From an uncultured Synechococcus sp. (GTDB taxonomy: Bacteria > Cyanobacteriota > Cyanobacteriia > PCC-6307 > Cyanobiaceae): 64,000 nt of DNA. Of the stretch, positions 40,402 through 49,991 are shown one piece after another. Location: assembly GCA_913057985.1 (NCBI GenBank), contig CAJXPL010000005.1:1-64000 (forward strand), written 5' to 3'. The first letter of the stretch is position 1. Every line of letters starts with the position of its first letter. The notes below the pieces were generated by a model. The model was given only the letters and a program-made list of their open reading frames with translations, searched no databases and was not told where the DNA came from. The position numbers and the translations under genes are program-made.

Positions 40402-41321
40402 ATCGGCCGGCCCTGGCTTTCGTGGTAGGTGCGGATCAGCAGTTCGCCCAGCAGTCCGAAGCAGAACAATTGAATGCCAGCCAAGCCAAGCACCACCGCC
40501 AGGGTGAGCAGTGGGCGATTGGCAATGTCGCCTCCCATCACCTTGATTACAAGGAGATAGGTGCTGGTGATCAGGCTGGCGGCGATGGCCAGCAGCCCCC
40601 CGAAGCCGAACACGTACATCGGCCGGGTCAGAAAACGCTTCATGAACCAGACGGTGAGCAGATCCATCAGCACACGGAAGGTGCGATCGATCCCGTACTT
40701 GCTGCTTCCGAACTGACGCGCCCGGTGGTTCACCTTCACTTCGGTGATTCGTGCACCCTCGATGAAGGCCAGGGCGGGAAGAAAGCGATGCAGCTCCCCA
40801 TAGAGCCGCATGTCTGAGAGCACCTCGCGGCGGTAGGCCTTGAGGGAGCAGCCGTAGTCATGCAGCCGTACACCGGTCACCCGGCCGATCAAGCGGTTGG
40901 CGATCCGGGAGGGAAGTTTGCGTTGGAGAGCGGCGTCCTGGCGCTGATGGCGCCAGCCACTCACGAGGTCATACCCCTCCCGCAATTTGGCCAGCAGCAT
41001 GGGGATGTCGGCTGGATCATTCTGAAGATCCCCATCCAGGCTGACGATGACCGCCCCGCCAGCCACGTCAAACCCAGCCGCCATGGCTGCTGTCTGGCCG
41101 TAGTTCTTGCGCAGCAGCACGGCAACCACTTCGGGCACTTCGGCGCTGAGCTTGGCCAGCACGTTCGCGGTGCGGTCGCTGGATCCGTCGTCGACCAGAA
41201 CCAGCTCAAATCCCTCACCGGCTGGACGCAGCGCCGTCAGGAGCTGCTCAACCAAATGGGGCAGGCTTTCCTCTTCGTTGTACAGCGGCACCACCACCGA
41301 GAGATCCAGGGGTGCACTCAT
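40359..41321 (-). CDS. Family 2 glycosyltransferase (polyprenyl-phosphate type)
   Basis: A 320-residue GT2 enzyme resembling dolichyl-phosphate mannosyltransferase, ArnC or GtrB. The nucleotide-binding start SVVVPLYNEEESLPHL, VLVDDGSSDRTANVL and the metal-site SLDGDLQNDPADIP are intact. Two C-terminal membrane helices (YVFGFGGLLAIAASLI, TLAVVLGLAGIQLFCFGLLG) are typical of the bactoprenol-dependent branch. It probably loads a sugar onto a lipid carrier for surface glycans. No other glycan genes adjoin. Confidence 0.88.
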   Translation of the reverse strand: MSAPLDLSVVVPLYNEEESLPHLVEQLLTALRPAGEGFELVLVDDGSSDRTANVLAKLSAEVPEVVAVLLRKNYGQTAAMAAGFDVAGGAVIVSLDGDLQNDPADIPMLLAKLREGYDLVSGWRHQRQDAALQRKLPSRIANRLIGRVTGVRLHDYGCSLKAYRREVLSDMRLYGELHRFLPALAFIEGARITEVKVNHRARQFGSSKYGIDRTFRVLMDLLTVWFMKRFLTRPMYVFGFGGLLAIAASLITSTYLLVIKVMGGDIANRPLLTLAVVLGLAGIQLFCFGLLGELLIRTYHESQGRPIYRIRETLRGCRAC

Positions 41322-41381
41322 GCCGGTTGCGTTGTTTGTCGCTCAACTTAAGCAGGGGCCCGGTTGATCGGGCTGACAGCT

Positions 41382-42110
41382 TCAGGCGAGATGCGATCCG
41401 TCATGGCAACGCACCACACGGCCTGCGCTGCGGAATTCAGCTCTGTAGTGGCGAGCCACCGGGTGTTGATCGCGGCTGTGGAGGCTGTCGATGCCGATCC
41501 CATTGCGCCCATGATCTCGGCCTGAGCTGTGGCGGTAGCGGCCATCGCCGAGATGGAGCCCCACATGGGTGCAACGCCGTGGTGTGCCAAAAAACAGCAG
41601 ATCTCCCGGGCGCAACAGGCTGTAATCGTCTGGGAGTGCAGCAACCGGTTGGCAGAACCGCTCCTGCTGATAGGCATCCCGCGGAATCCAGATGCCCTGG
41701 CTGGCGAAGGCCATTTGCATCAGACCGGAACAATCCATGTCGGGTTCCGTGGATCCCCCCCACAGATAGATATTGGGACGTTGCTGGGCGGTTTCGCTCC
41801 AAGCGAGAACGCCCGGCAGCCGTTGTTCAATCTCCGACGCGCTCAGCGGCGACGGTCTCCAGGGGGAGCATTGCTCAGCTCGCCCCAGAACAGCTTCGAG
41901 TTCGAGCCAGCAGCGGTAACCATCCTCCAGCAGCTGCACGGCGATCCGTTTGCGCTGCTTCTCCAGGATGCGAAAGCGACGTCCACGACAGGCCTGGGTT
42001 GTCAGGCTCTCGCCGTCAGATCTCGCATATCCATTGGCGTCAGCGCACAGCTGCCAACAGGAGCCTGTCTGAATCAGGTCTGGGGCCAGCAGGGTGCCTA
42101 GCGTCGCCAT
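41382..42110 (-). CDS. NlpC/P60 cysteine peptidase with SH3-like N-terminus
   Basis: A 242-residue C40-family cell-wall peptidase. The catalytic Cys is in YLWGGSTEPDMDCSGLMQ, the His in CTHVGLHLGDG, and a third polar residue in RYRHSSGRD. The N-terminal region around 20-110 has SH3b-like strands (WQLCADANGYAR, KRIAVQLLEDGYRCWLEL). It probably cleaves gamma-D-Glu-diaminopimelate links in peptidoglycan. No signal peptide is seen, as in several cyanobacterial homologues. It is divergent from the serine hydrolase gene with a 17-bp gap. Confidence 0.88.
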   Translation of the reverse strand: MATLGTLLAPDLIQTGSCWQLCADANGYARSDGESLTTQACRGRRFRILEKQRKRIAVQLLEDGYRCWLELEAVLGRAEQCSPWRPSPLSASEIEQRLPGVLAWSETAQQRPNIYLWGGSTEPDMDCSGLMQMAFASQGIWIPRDAYQQERFCQPVAALPDDYSLLRPGDLLFFGTPRRCTHVGLHLGDGRYRHSSGRDHGRNGIGIDSLHSRDQHPVARHYRAEFRSAGRVVRCHDGSHLA

Positions 42111-42127
42111 GGCCCAATCGAATCGCT

Positions 42128-43042
42128 ATGGCGTTCTACCGTCCCGATCCCGCAATGGCGGCTCGGCTTGAGGCGGCCCTCGATGGGCTCGATGCCGACG
42201 GACGCCCGGGGCTGCGCAACAGTCTGGCAATCACCTGGGTGCGGTACGACGATGTTGCTCCGGAGGCTGGTCAGGGCAGTGGTGCTTCCTGGAACCAAGA
42301 CCGGATCCTCTATCCGGCCAGCGTGGTGAAGCTGTTTTATGCCGTCGCCGTTGAGCAGTGGCTGCAACGTGATCTGATCCCTGAAAGCGACGAACTGCAG
42401 CGCGCGGTGCGCGACATGATTGCCGATTCCAGCAACGATGCCACTGGGCTTGTGGTTGATTTGCTTACAGGCACCACCAGTGGACCTGCACTTCATGGGG
42501 AACGCTGGGAGCTTTGGACGGAGCAGCGTCGCTTGATCAATGGCTGGTTGCAGACCTTGGCCTGGCCGGAACTCGAGGCGGTGAATTGCTGTCAGAAGAC
42601 CTGGGGTGATGGTCCCTATGGCCGGGAGAAATTGTTCTACGGGGCCGACAACAGCAACCGCAATGGCTTGTCCACCGCTGCGACAGCCCGGATGCTGGAG
42701 GCTGTGATGACCGGCGCGGTGGTGTCGCCACCGGCCTGTCGTCGGCTGCAAGGGCTCTTGCGGCGCTCGCTCGATCAGCAGCAGCGCCGTGCCGATCCTG
42801 AAAACCAGGTGGATGGGTTCCTCGGCGAGGGCCTACCTGAAGATTCGCTCCTGTGGAGCAAGGCCGGCTGGATGAGTCAGGCCCGTCATGACGCTGCTTG
42901 GTTCCAGACGTCAGAACAGCAGCCACCCAGCTTGCTGGTGGTGTTCACCACGGGGCCTGATCGAGCCAGGGACGCATCTCTAATGCCGGAGTTGGCACGC
43001 CAACTCAACTTGTGCACCAGCCCCGAGGCGCCGGGGGATTGA
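42128..43042 (+). CDS. Beta-lactamase class A-like serine hydrolase
   Basis: A 304-residue protein of the beta-lactamase2/transpeptidase-like fold. The SXXK motif is ASVVKLFY, and an SSN (SDN-like) motif occurs in MIADSSNDATGLVV. A KTG-type strand is represented by SKAGWMS. It begins at ATG 42128 with no signal peptide, so true antibiotic resistance is unlikely; a role in peptidoglycan or other amide/ester hydrolysis is more plausible. It lies divergent to the NlpC/P60 peptidase and convergent with tRNA-Ser. Confidence 0.82.
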   Translation: MAFYRPDPAMAARLEAALDGLDADGRPGLRNSLAITWVRYDDVAPEAGQGSGASWNQDRILYPASVVKLFYAVAVEQWLQRDLIPESDELQRAVRDMIADSSNDATGLVVDLLTGTTSGPALHGERWELWTEQRRLINGWLQTLAWPELEAVNCCQKTWGDGPYGREKLFYGADNSNRNGLSTAATARMLEAVMTGAVVSPPACRRLQGLLRRSLDQQQRRADPENQVDGFLGEGLPEDSLLWSKAGWMSQARHDAAWFQTSEQQPPSLLVVFTTGPDRARDASLMPELARQLNLCTSPEAPGD

Positions 43043-43058
43043 GTCAACGAACTTGGAA

Positions 43059-43147
43059 CGGAGAGGGAGGGATTCGAACCCTCGACAGAAGTTGCCTCCT
43101 GTAACTCCTTAGCAGGGAGCCGCTTTCAACCACTCAGCCACCTCTCC
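43059..43147 (-). tRNA. tRNA-Ser (GCT)
   Basis: Class II tRNA with acceptor GGAGAGG/CCTCTCC, anticodon stem CTCCC/GGGAG-type with loop CTGCTAA (anticodon GCT, reading AGC/AGU), long variable arm, T arm GAGGG-TTCGAAT-CCCTC and discriminator G. CCA is not encoded. It lies 37 bp downstream of alr on the same strand. Confidence 0.97.
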
Positions 43148-43184
43148 AGCGGCGCACCCAGAGTACCAAGTGCTGGGCAGGTGG

Positions 43185-44315
43185 TCAGACTTCAACGCGG
43201 GGCAGACGTCGTTTGAAACCACAGAGGATCTCCCAGGGAATCGAGCCGCAGTGGTTGCTCCAGCTTTGAGGGCTTAATTCCAGATCGCCGTCCTGGCCCA
43301 GCAGAGTGACGATGTCGCCTTGCTCCAGCTCAGCTGCATCGGTGGCATCCAGCAGGAGCTGGTCCATGGTGATGGCTCCCACCTGAGGCAGCTGGCGATT
43401 GCGATGCAAGGCGTGGATGTGCCCGCTGAGGGACCGCAGAACACCATCGGCATAGCCGATCCCCACCACCGCAAGCCGCGTGGGGCGCTGGGTGATGAAG
43501 CGATGGCCGTAGCTGACTCCAGTGCCGGCGGGCACGACGCGGATCAGGCTGACCCGGGCACGAACCGCCAGGGCGGGTTGCAGGGGAATGACGTTGCTCA
43601 GATGACTGGCGGGGGCATGGCCGTAAAGGGCCAACCCAACGCGCACGAGGTCGTGGTGCAGCTCCCGGTTGAGCAGGGTCCCCGCGGAGTTGGCCAGATG
43701 GCGGGTGATGTTGGAGCCCGCTTGGGGAAGGGCCGAGAGCATGCTCACGAAGCGCTCCTGCTGGAGGCTTGTCAAGGCATCGTCAGGCTCATCAGCACAG
43801 GCCAAGTGGCTGTAAATGCCCGCCAGGTTGAGGTGTTCCAGGTTTTGCAGGCCTGCTGCTGTCTGATGACTGTCGCTGAGGGAGCAGCCCAGCCGCGCCA
43901 TGCCGGTGTCGATCTTCAGCTGCACGTCGAAACGTCGACCGCTGTTGGCAGCGAGCTCATTGCAGAGCTGGGCATCTCTGAGACTGCTCAGGGTGGGCAT
44001 CAACCGCCAGTGCAGGCAGGTGCGCAGGTCGTCCGTTTCGTTGAGGTTGCTCAACAGCAGCACCGGTGCTTCCAGACCGGCCCGGCGCAGTTCAAGACCT
44101 TCCTGCAGCGTGGCCACGCCAAGGCTGGTGGCTCCCCCCTGGAGCGCAGCCCGTGCCACCGTTTCGGCCCCATGGCCGTAGCCATCGGCTTTCACCACAG
44201 CCATCAATTGGGTGCGAGGGCCGAGGTGCTGGCAGAGAGCCCTGGCGTTGGCCCGAATCGCTACAGGTGAAACCTCCACCCAGGCGCGCTGACGTGGATT
44301 CAGCTCCGGAATCAC
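43185..44315 (-). CDS. alr: Alanine racemase
   Basis: PLP enzyme making D-alanine for peptidoglycan, 376 residues. The Schiff-base Lys42 sits in LMAVVKADGYGHGA and the catalytic Tyr in GTGVSYGHRF. The C-terminal beta domain (GAITMDQLLLDAT) is complete. It diverges from the HNH nuclease gene and precedes tRNA-Ser. Confidence 0.96.
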   Translation of the reverse strand: MIPELNPRQRAWVEVSPVAIRANARALCQHLGPRTQLMAVVKADGYGHGAETVARAALQGGATSLGVATLQEGLELRRAGLEAPVLLLSNLNETDDLRTCLHWRLMPTLSSLRDAQLCNELAANSGRRFDVQLKIDTGMARLGCSLSDSHQTAAGLQNLEHLNLAGIYSHLACADEPDDALTSLQQERFVSMLSALPQAGSNITRHLANSAGTLLNRELHHDLVRVGLALYGHAPASHLSNVIPLQPALAVRARVSLIRVVPAGTGVSYGHRFITQRPTRLAVVGIGYADGVLRSLSGHIHALHRNRQLPQVGAITMDQLLLDATDAAELEQGDIVTLLGQDGDLELSPQSWSNHCGSIPWEILCGFKRRLPRVEV

Positions 44316-44384
44316 AGGCGGTGCTCGGCGCTACCGAGACGGCTTCACATCGCCGATAGCATGAAGCTTATTGAGTGAGCTGGC

Positions 44385-44885
44385 ATGGGCCAGGTTCTCG
44401 TTCTCAATGCGTCCTACGAGCCGCTCAATATCACCACCTGGAGGCGGGCTGTGGTGATGATGCTGAAGGGCAAGGCCGAGAGCCTGGAGCACGACCCCTG
44501 TCGGCAATTGCGACAGGGCACCCACCTGCCGACGGTGATCCGCTTGCGGCAGTACGTCCGCGTGCCGTTCCGTCAGCTGCCCCTCACGCGGCGCAACCTG
44601 TTCCAGCGGGACAACCACACCTGCCAGTACTGCGGCAGTCGTGAGGATCAGTTGTCGATCGATCATGTGATGCCCCGCAGTCGGGGAGGCGGTGACACCT
44701 GGGAGAACGTGACCACGGCTTGCCTCAGCTGCAATGTGAGCAAAGGCAACCGAACTCCGAAGGAAGCCGCCATGCCTCTGCGCCATGTTCCGCGGCGGCC
44801 GGCCAGCAGCCTCAGTTTTGAGGCCCGGCGCCAGATCCATTCCGGTCATCACCAGGAATGGGCGAAATACGTGATCGGTGCCTGA
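44385..44885 (+). CDS. HNH endonuclease domain protein
   Basis: A 166-residue protein with the HNH fold: DNHTCQYCG and CLSCNVSKGNRTP supply the four Zn cysteines, and LSIDHVMPRSRGG and WENVTTAC supply catalytic His and Asn. The N-terminus MGQVLVLNASYEPLNITTWR is a conserved pattern found across cyanobacteria, suggesting a chromosomal household role rather than a homing or restriction enzyme. No methylase or intron adjoins. It converges with prfA with 3 bp between stops. Confidence 0.88.
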   Translation: MGQVLVLNASYEPLNITTWRRAVVMMLKGKAESLEHDPCRQLRQGTHLPTVIRLRQYVRVPFRQLPLTRRNLFQRDNHTCQYCGSREDQLSIDHVMPRSRGGGDTWENVTTACLSCNVSKGNRTPKEAAMPLRHVPRRPASSLSFEARRQIHSGHHQEWAKYVIGA

Positions 44886-44888
44886 CCG

Positions 44889-45986
44889 TCAGTTCTCGGC
44901 CTGATCGCTCAGGGCTTCGAGTTTCTGACGTTGCTCTTCGGCGACGCACGCACCGATCAGGTCTTCCAGCTGGCCCTCCAGCACAGGTTCAAGGGTGAAG
45001 TTTCGGCCCAGCCGGTGATCGGTGGTTCGGTTGTCTTTGTAGTTGTAGGTGCGGATCTTTTCGGAGCGGTCACCACTGCCCACCTGGGCACGTCGGTCGC
45101 TGCTTTCGCGTTCCGCGGCAGCCGCCTGCTCCCGCTCCAATAACTTGGCGCGCAGGATCTCAAGGGCCCGTTCCCGGTTCTGGAGCTGGGAGCGTTCCTG
45201 GGTGCAGAACACGCGGATGCCCGTGGGTTTGTGGAGAAGGTCCACGGCTGTTTCCACCTTGTTGACGTTCTGCCCCCCAGCACCGCCTGAACGCGCAGTG
45301 CTGATGTCGAGATCCTTCGGGTCGAGCTGTACTTCCACGGCATCGGCTTCGGGCATCACGGCCACTGTGGCTGTGGAGGTGTGGACCCGACCCTGGGATT
45401 CCGTGGCCGGGACCCGTTGCACCCGGTGCACTCCCGCTTCAAATTTCAGTTGGCTGTAGACGCTGTCGCCACGCACCGAAAGGATCAGTTCGCGAAAGCC
45501 GCCCAGGTCGGCCTCGGTGCAGCTGATGGATTGCACGGCCCAGCCCACTTTCTGGCTGTAACGCTCATACATCCGTGCCAGATCACCGGCCCAGAGACAG
45601 GCTTCGTCGCCACCTGCTCCGGCACGAATCTCCAGCATCACACTGCGTTCATCGCGGGGATCCCGAGGCAGCAAAGCCAGGGTGAGCCGCTCGGTCAGCG
45701 TTGCGTGCTGTTCCTGGAGGCTGGCCAACTCATCCTGCGCCAGTTCCTCCATCGCAGTGTCACCGCGACTGTCTTTGAGCAGTTGACGTGCGGAATCCCG
45801 CTCGGATTCGAGCCTCTGGAGTTCCTCGAAGTCGAGCACAAGGGGCTCAAGTCTTGATCGCTCCCGTGCGATCGATTCAAGCCGCTTCGGATCAGCGGCC
45901 ACATCAGGATCAGCCAGCTGCCGCTCGAGGTTGCGGAAGCTGGCTGTGGCTGTCTCCAGCCGTGTGAACAAGGTCGAGGCGTCCAT
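44889..45986 (-). CDS. prfA: Peptide chain release factor 1
   Basis: Reads UAA and UAG stops. The 365-residue protein has [18 protein letters not shown], with the PAT codon-recognition tripeptide, and [14 protein letters not shown] with the GGQ peptidyl-hydrolysis motif. It is the last gene of the long ribosomal operon, 15 nt after rpmE. Confidence 0.97.
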   Translation of the reverse strand: MDASTLFTRLETATASFRNLERQLADPDVAADPKRLESIARERSRLEPLVLDFEELQRLESERDSARQLLKDSRGDTAMEELAQDELASLQEQHATLTERLTLALLPRDPRDERSVMLEIRAGAGGDEACLWAGDLARMYERYSQKVGWAVQSISCTEADLGGFRELILSVRGDSVYSQLKFEAGVHRVQRVPATESQGRVHTSTATVAVMPEADAVEVQLDPKDLDISTARSGGAGGQNVNKVETAVDLLHKPTGIRVFCTQERSQLQNRERALEILRAKLLEREQAAAAERESSDRRAQVGSGDRSEKIRTYNYKDNRTTDHRLGRNFTLEPVLEGQLEDLIGACVAEEQRQKLEALSDQAEN

Positions 45987-46001
45987 GCCCCGTTCTCACC
46001 C

Positions 46002-46253
46002 TCAGGCCTTGGATTCGGCCTTGGCGGAATCGGCACCTTTTTTCTTGGTGCCCATGCCGTACTTCTTCATGAAGCGATCCACACGACCCTCGGTGTCGAG
46101 GATCTTCTGGGTGCCAGTGAAGAAGGGGTGGTTGCCGCTCCAGACGTCGACGTGGATCTCGGGCTGGGTGGCGCCCGTGGTCATGACCACTTCGCCGTTG
46201 CAGATCACCTTGGCGTCGGGATACCAGGTGGGATGGATGTCGGGCTTTGGCAT
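46002..46253 (-). CDS. rpmE: 50S ribosomal protein L31
   Basis: An 83-residue L31 beginning MPKPDIHPTWYPDAKVICNG, with GNHPFFTGTQKILDTEGRVD. Only one Cys of the zinc set is visible, so this is the Cys-poor form. ATG 46253 gives the family start. The tail is Lys/Ala-rich and longer than in E. coli (70 residues). It lies 10 nt after rpsI. Confidence 0.96.
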   Translation of the reverse strand: MPKPDIHPTWYPDAKVICNGEVVMTTGATQPEIHVDVWSGNHPFFTGTQKILDTEGRVDRFMKKYGMGTKKKGADSAKAESKA

Positions 46254-46263
46254 CGGTAAAAAA

Positions 46264-46665
46264 TCAGCGCTTGGAGAACTGAGGAGCCTTACGGGCTTTC
46301 TTGAGGCCGTACTTGCGGCGTTCCTTGGCACGGGGGTCGCGGCTGAGGTGACCTTCCGTTTTCAGCGGCTTGCGGTTGTCGGCGGAAAGTTCACACAGGG
46401 CGCGAGCTGCACCTTGCTTGATGGCGCCGGATTGACCGGTGAGTCCACCACCGTGAACGTTGACGAGAATGTCGTACTCGCTGCTGAGGCCGAGGGTCTC
46501 CAGGGGAGCCTTCACCGCTGCGATGTACGAGGGGTTGTAGTTCAGGTAGTTGTCACCGGGACGACCATTAATGGTGATCGTTCCATTGCCGGGGACGAGG
46601 CGAACACGGGCGACAGAGGTCTTGCGACGACCGGTGCCCCAGTAGACGACAGAATTGTTGCTCAT
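46264..46665 (-). CDS. rpsI: 30S ribosomal protein S9
   Basis: 133 residues with [20 protein letters not shown] and the C-terminal [12 protein letters not shown] whose end reaches the P-site tRNA. It overlaps rplM by 4 nt, so they are translationally coupled as in other bacteria. Confidence 0.98.
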   Translation of the reverse strand: MSNNSVVYWGTGRRKTSVARVRLVPGNGTITINGRPGDNYLNYNPSYIAAVKAPLETLGLSSEYDILVNVHGGGLTGQSGAIKQGAARALCELSADNRKPLKTEGHLSRDPRAKERRKYGLKKARKAPQFSKR

Positions 46666-47114
46666 TTGGCGGATGCGGAGGGGTTGAGCTGAAGAGGCTG
46701 GGGCTTCTGAGCGGCGTGGGGATGCTCGGTGCCCTTGTAGACCTTGAGCTTGCGGAACATCTGGCGACCCAGGGCGTTGTGGGGAAGCATGCCTTTGATG
46801 GCCTTCTCCACGATCCGCTCGGGGATCCGTTCCTGCAGAGCCTCGAAGGTTTCCACCTTCATGCCTCCGGGACGTCCGGAGTGACGGCGGTAGAGCTTCT
46901 GCTGGGGCTTACGGCCGGAGACCTTGATTTTCTCGGCGTTCACGACGACGACAAAATCACCGGTGTCCAGGTGGGGGGTGAAGCTGGGGTTGTTCTTGCC
47001 ACGCAGGACGGCGGCCACTTCAGTGGCCAGACGGCCAAGGGTTTGATTCTCAGCGTCCACCACGTACCACTGGCGGTCGATCGAATCAATCGGGGGGAGA
47101 GAGGTCTTGTTCAT
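46662..47114 (-). CDS. rplM: 50S ribosomal protein L13
   Basis: 150 residues; [39 protein letters not shown] and [20 protein letters not shown] are L13 blocks. ATG 47114 is chosen; an in-frame start at 47168 would take in a palindrome-bearing leader. The 157-bp upstream gap is the longest within the operon and may carry its own promoter or regulatory structure. Confidence 0.97.
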   Translation of the reverse strand: MNKTSLPPIDSIDRQWYVVDAENQTLGRLATEVAAVLRGKNNPSFTPHLDTGDFVVVVNAEKIKVSGRKPQQKLYRRHSGRPGGMKVETFEALQERIPERIVEKAIKGMLPHNALGRQMFRKLKVYKGTEHPHAAQKPQPLQLNPSASAK

Positions 47115-47118
47115 CGCG

Positions 47119-47193
47119 CCGGCATGCCGGTTCGGGTATGTCCCGCCTAAGACAGCGGAACTGGGCAAAGGGGGGTCGGTCCAGAGCTGGACC
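47119..47193 (-). promoter_or_regulatory. Structured leader before rplM
   Basis: The 12-nt palindrome CCGGCATGCCGG (47119-47130) lies 4 nt before the rplM ATG, and GGTCCA-GCTC-TGGACC (47178-47193) forms a 6-bp hairpin further up. In E. coli L13 represses its own mRNA through a leader site; a similar role here is inference. Confidence 0.4.
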
Positions 47194-47271
47194 TGACGGG
47201 GCTAAAGATCGAGCTTACTCTTCAGCCCTCCAGCTCCTGTGAGTTGGGAAGCAATCCAAGTAGAGGCCCGT

Positions 47272-48153
47272 TTATCCCGGCGTTGAGGATGGATCCGGAG
47301 GTGGATCGCTCTCAGCCAGAAAAAACCACGGCTGACAATCGTACCAGCCGGCTTTGGTGAAGATGGGCTCAGCGTAGCCAGCCCGAAGCAGGCAGAGGCC
47401 CGTGGCTGGCGCCGCCTCCTTCACCTCGTGGCGGCGTCGTTCCCGCCAGCGCTGTTCAAAGGCGGAAACACTGAGACGGTGCTCGCCAACGGCCACCAAC
47501 TGGGCCATCAGCAGGCGAACCATGCCGTACAGAAAACCACTGGCCTGAATCTCGACCCGCAGAAGATCGCCCTGGCGCTCCACAAGCACCTCCTGCACGG
47601 TGGTTCGGGCATGGGCGCGACGGCTGCCTGCCTTCATGAAGGCGCTGAAGTCGTGCAGACCAAGCATGCTGCTCAAAGCGTCCCGCATGCGGAACTCATC
47701 CAGCCGGTGTTGGTAACGGTGCCAGCTCCAGGGGCTTAAAAACAAATTGGGGCGGCGCCCGTTGTGAATCGTGTACCGGTACCGCCTGTAGGTGGCGGAG
47801 TAACAGGCATGCCAATCGAGGGGACGGGCGACGGATTCGCGCACACGAATGGTGCTCGGCAGGCGTCCGTTCAAGGCCGGGGCCCATTTGCAAGCTGGGA
47901 TCGGCCCACTGCAGTCGAAGTGCACCACCTGACCGGCGGCATGAACGCCTGCATCGGTGCGACCGGCGGCAAAGGTCTGCACCGGTCGGTGCGGATCAAG
48001 CTGGGCGATGGCGTCCTCCAGCACGGCCTGAACACTGCGACCGTTGCGTTGGCGCTGCCACCCACAAAACGAAGACCCCTCGTACTGAAGGCTGATCGCG
48101 ATCCGCTGAAGGGACGCTGGCTCAGGACCTGCAGACGAGGGTTCGGTGTTCAA
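47272..48153 (-). CDS. truA: tRNA pseudouridine(38-40) synthase
   Basis: Isomerises uridines 38-40 in the tRNA anticodon arm. The 293-residue protein has the catalytic Asp67 in [29 protein letters not shown] and FYGMVR-like [10 protein letters not shown]. It sits between rplQ (24-nt gap) and rplM, an arrangement common in cyanobacteria. Confidence 0.96.
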   Translation of the reverse strand: MNTEPSSAGPEPASLQRIAISLQYEGSSFCGWQRQRNGRSVQAVLEDAIAQLDPHRPVQTFAAGRTDAGVHAAGQVVHFDCSGPIPACKWAPALNGRLPSTIRVRESVARPLDWHACYSATYRRYRYTIHNGRRPNLFLSPWSWHRYQHRLDEFRMRDALSSMLGLHDFSAFMKAGSRRAHARTTVQEVLVERQGDLLRVEIQASGFLYGMVRLLMAQLVAVGEHRLSVSAFEQRWRERRRHEVKEAAPATGLCLLRAGYAEPIFTKAGWYDCQPWFFLAESDPPPDPSSTPG

Positions 48154-48177
48154 CGTCAGAACTGACGTGAGGTCTGA

Positions 48178-48528
48178 TCAGACCAGTTCAATGATGGCCA
48201 TCTCGGCGTTGTCGCCACGACGGGGAACGGTGCGGGTGATGCGGGTGTAGCCACCCTTGCGATCGCTGTAGCGGTTGGGAGCCTTGTCGAACAGGGCATG
48301 CACCAGCTGCTTGTCGTAGATGTAACCCATGGCCCGGCGACGGGAGGCGAGGCTGCCGTCCTTGGCCAGGGTGATCATGCGCTCGGCTTCGTCGCGAAGC
48401 GCTTTGGCCCGTGCCTTGGTGGTGGTGACCCGACCTTCGCGAATCAGCTGGGTGGTCAGGGCGCGCAGCATTGCCTTGCGCTGGTCAGCTGGACGTCCCA
48501 GCTGAGGAACTCGGCATTGATGACGCAT
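48178..48528 (-). CDS. rplQ: 50S ribosomal protein L17
   Basis: 116 residues; [20 protein letters not shown] in part, [20 protein letters not shown] and [20 protein letters not shown] are L17 blocks near the exit tunnel. 49 nt after rpoA. Confidence 0.98.
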
Positions 48529-48577
48529 GGTTCTGTCGGTGACGAAGACGAAAAAGGACGTTCAGGCCGTTCTGCAG

Positions 48578-49516
48578 TTATGCAGAAGTGCGGCTCTGGG
48601 GGATGGAGATGCCGATGCGCTCGAGGGCTTCGATCACTTCATCAGCGGATTTGGAACCGAAGTTCTTGATCTCCAGAAGATCCTCGTAGCTGAAGCCCAT
48701 CAGGTCAGACACGGAGTTGACCTGGGCCCGCTTGAGGCAGTTGTAGGCGCGAACCGAAAGGTTCAGTTCCTCAAGAGGAATCTGTGCTTCCGCCGAGGGC
48801 TCGGGTTCAGCAGGAACTTCCTCCACGAGAGTGACCGTGGCCAGCGGCTGGAACAGCTCAATCAATTGATTGGCTGATTGAGCAAGGGCGTCGTCGGGGG
48901 TGATGGAGCCGTCGGTGACGATCTCCATCCGCAGGCGCTCGCGGGCCGAACCGCCTTCGGCAACGGCGGTTTCGTCGATGGTGAAGTTGACCCGGGTCAC
49001 GGGCATGAACACGGCATCGATCTGGAGCAGATCGATGGCACTGGTTTCTTCGTTGTGACGATCCACCGGGCGATAGCCAACGCCGCGCTCGACGTGCACT
49101 TCCAGCTCGAGGCTGTGGCCGTCGGCCACGGTGGCGATCGGACGATCGGCGTCCACCACTTGCACCTGAGAGGAGAACTGAAGATCTCCAGCCTTCACTT
49201 CAGCGGGACCAGCCACCACGAGACGACCAATCTCGAGTTCGGCCGAACGGCTGTTGACGGTGAGCTCCTTGCAGTTCAGCAGGATGTCGAGAACGTCTTC
49301 ACGGACCCCAGGAACCGTGGCGTATTCGTGATTGACACCGGCAATCCGGATGGCGGTGACAGCACTGCCTTCCAGCCCACCCATCAGCACGCGACGCAGC
49401 GCGTTGCCCAGGGTCGTGGCCTGGCCACGCTCGAGGGGACCGATCAGGAAAACGCCGGACTGGACGCGATCCTCGGCCACCTGATGCTCAATGCGATCAA
49501 TCTGGTACTGCAACAC
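48578..49516 (-). CDS. rpoA: RNA polymerase alpha subunit
   Basis: 312 residues. The N-terminal assembly domain contains [20 protein letters not shown] and the C-terminal domain [20 protein letters not shown] with [10 protein letters not shown], which contacts UP elements and activators. Start GTG 49516 gives [12 protein letters not shown], the family N-terminus and normal cyanobacterial length; a longer ATG start at 49594 overlaps rpsK. The linker is short and acidic ([13 protein letters not shown]). Confidence 0.97.
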   Translation of the reverse strand: MLQYQIDRIEHQVAEDRVQSGVFLIGPLERGQATTLGNALRRVLMGGLEGSAVTAIRIAGVNHEYATVPGVREDVLDILLNCKELTVNSRSAELEIGRLVVAGPAEVKAGDLQFSSQVQVVDADRPIATVADGHSLELEVHVERGVGYRPVDRHNEETSAIDLLQIDAVFMPVTRVNFTIDETAVAEGGSARERLRMEIVTDGSITPDDALAQSANQLIELFQPLATVTLVEEVPAEPEPSAEAQIPLEELNLSVRAYNCLKRAQVNSVSDLMGFSYEDLLEIKNFGSKSADEVIEALERIGISIPQSRTSA

Positions 49517-49563
49517 GGTCTGAATCGGGGTAAGGGGTGAAACCGGACGGAAATCAGCTCGGT

Positions 49564-49956
49564 TCAGACGCGGCGGCGCTTGGGCCGGCGGCAACCGTTA
49601 TGGGGCAAGGGGGTGACGTCGCGAATCAGGGTGATTTCGAGGCCAGCAACCTGGAGAGCACGGATGGCGGTCTCACGGCCTGAGCCAGGACCCCTCACCA
49701 GCACTTCGATCTGACGCATGCCTTGGTCAAGGGCGCGACGTGCTGCTGCTTCTGCAGCGGTTTGAGCCGCGAAGGGGGTGCCTTTGCGAGCACCTTTGAA
49801 GCCACTGGCACCTGCAGACGACCAGGAAATCACCTCACCGGCGGTGTCGGGGATGGACACGATGGTGTTGTTGAAGGTGCTCTGGATGTGAGCGACGCCG
49901 TTCGGGACGTTGCGCTTGGCCTTCTTGGGGCCGGATTTTTTGACGGTTTTAGCCAT
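49564..49956 (-). CDS. rpsK: 30S ribosomal protein S11
   Basis: 130 residues; [40 protein letters not shown] and THNGCRPPKRRRV-like [15 protein letters not shown]. It forms part of the platform near the E site. The basic N-terminus [13 protein letters not shown] is typical. Confidence 0.98.
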   Translation of the reverse strand: MAKTVKKSGPKKAKRNVPNGVAHIQSTFNNTIVSIPDTAGEVISWSSAGASGFKGARKGTPFAAQTAAEAAARRALDQGMRQIEVLVRGPGSGRETAIRALQVAGLEITLIRDVTPLPHNGCRRPKRRRV

Positions 49957-49991
49957 GGCCGTATGCAGTCAGGGATAAGGATGTAGAGGGC

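Noticed and set aside
18134-42110. Antibiotic-resistance or toxin-antitoxin system
   Set aside because: The beta-lactamase-like protein lacks a signal peptide and the RND pump is alone; no toxin-antitoxin pair, transposase or integrase lies near.
41312-42127. Upstream in-frame extension of the serine hydrolase gene
   Set aside because: It runs opposite the intact NlpC/P60 gene; the hydrolase family N-terminus begins at ATG 42128.
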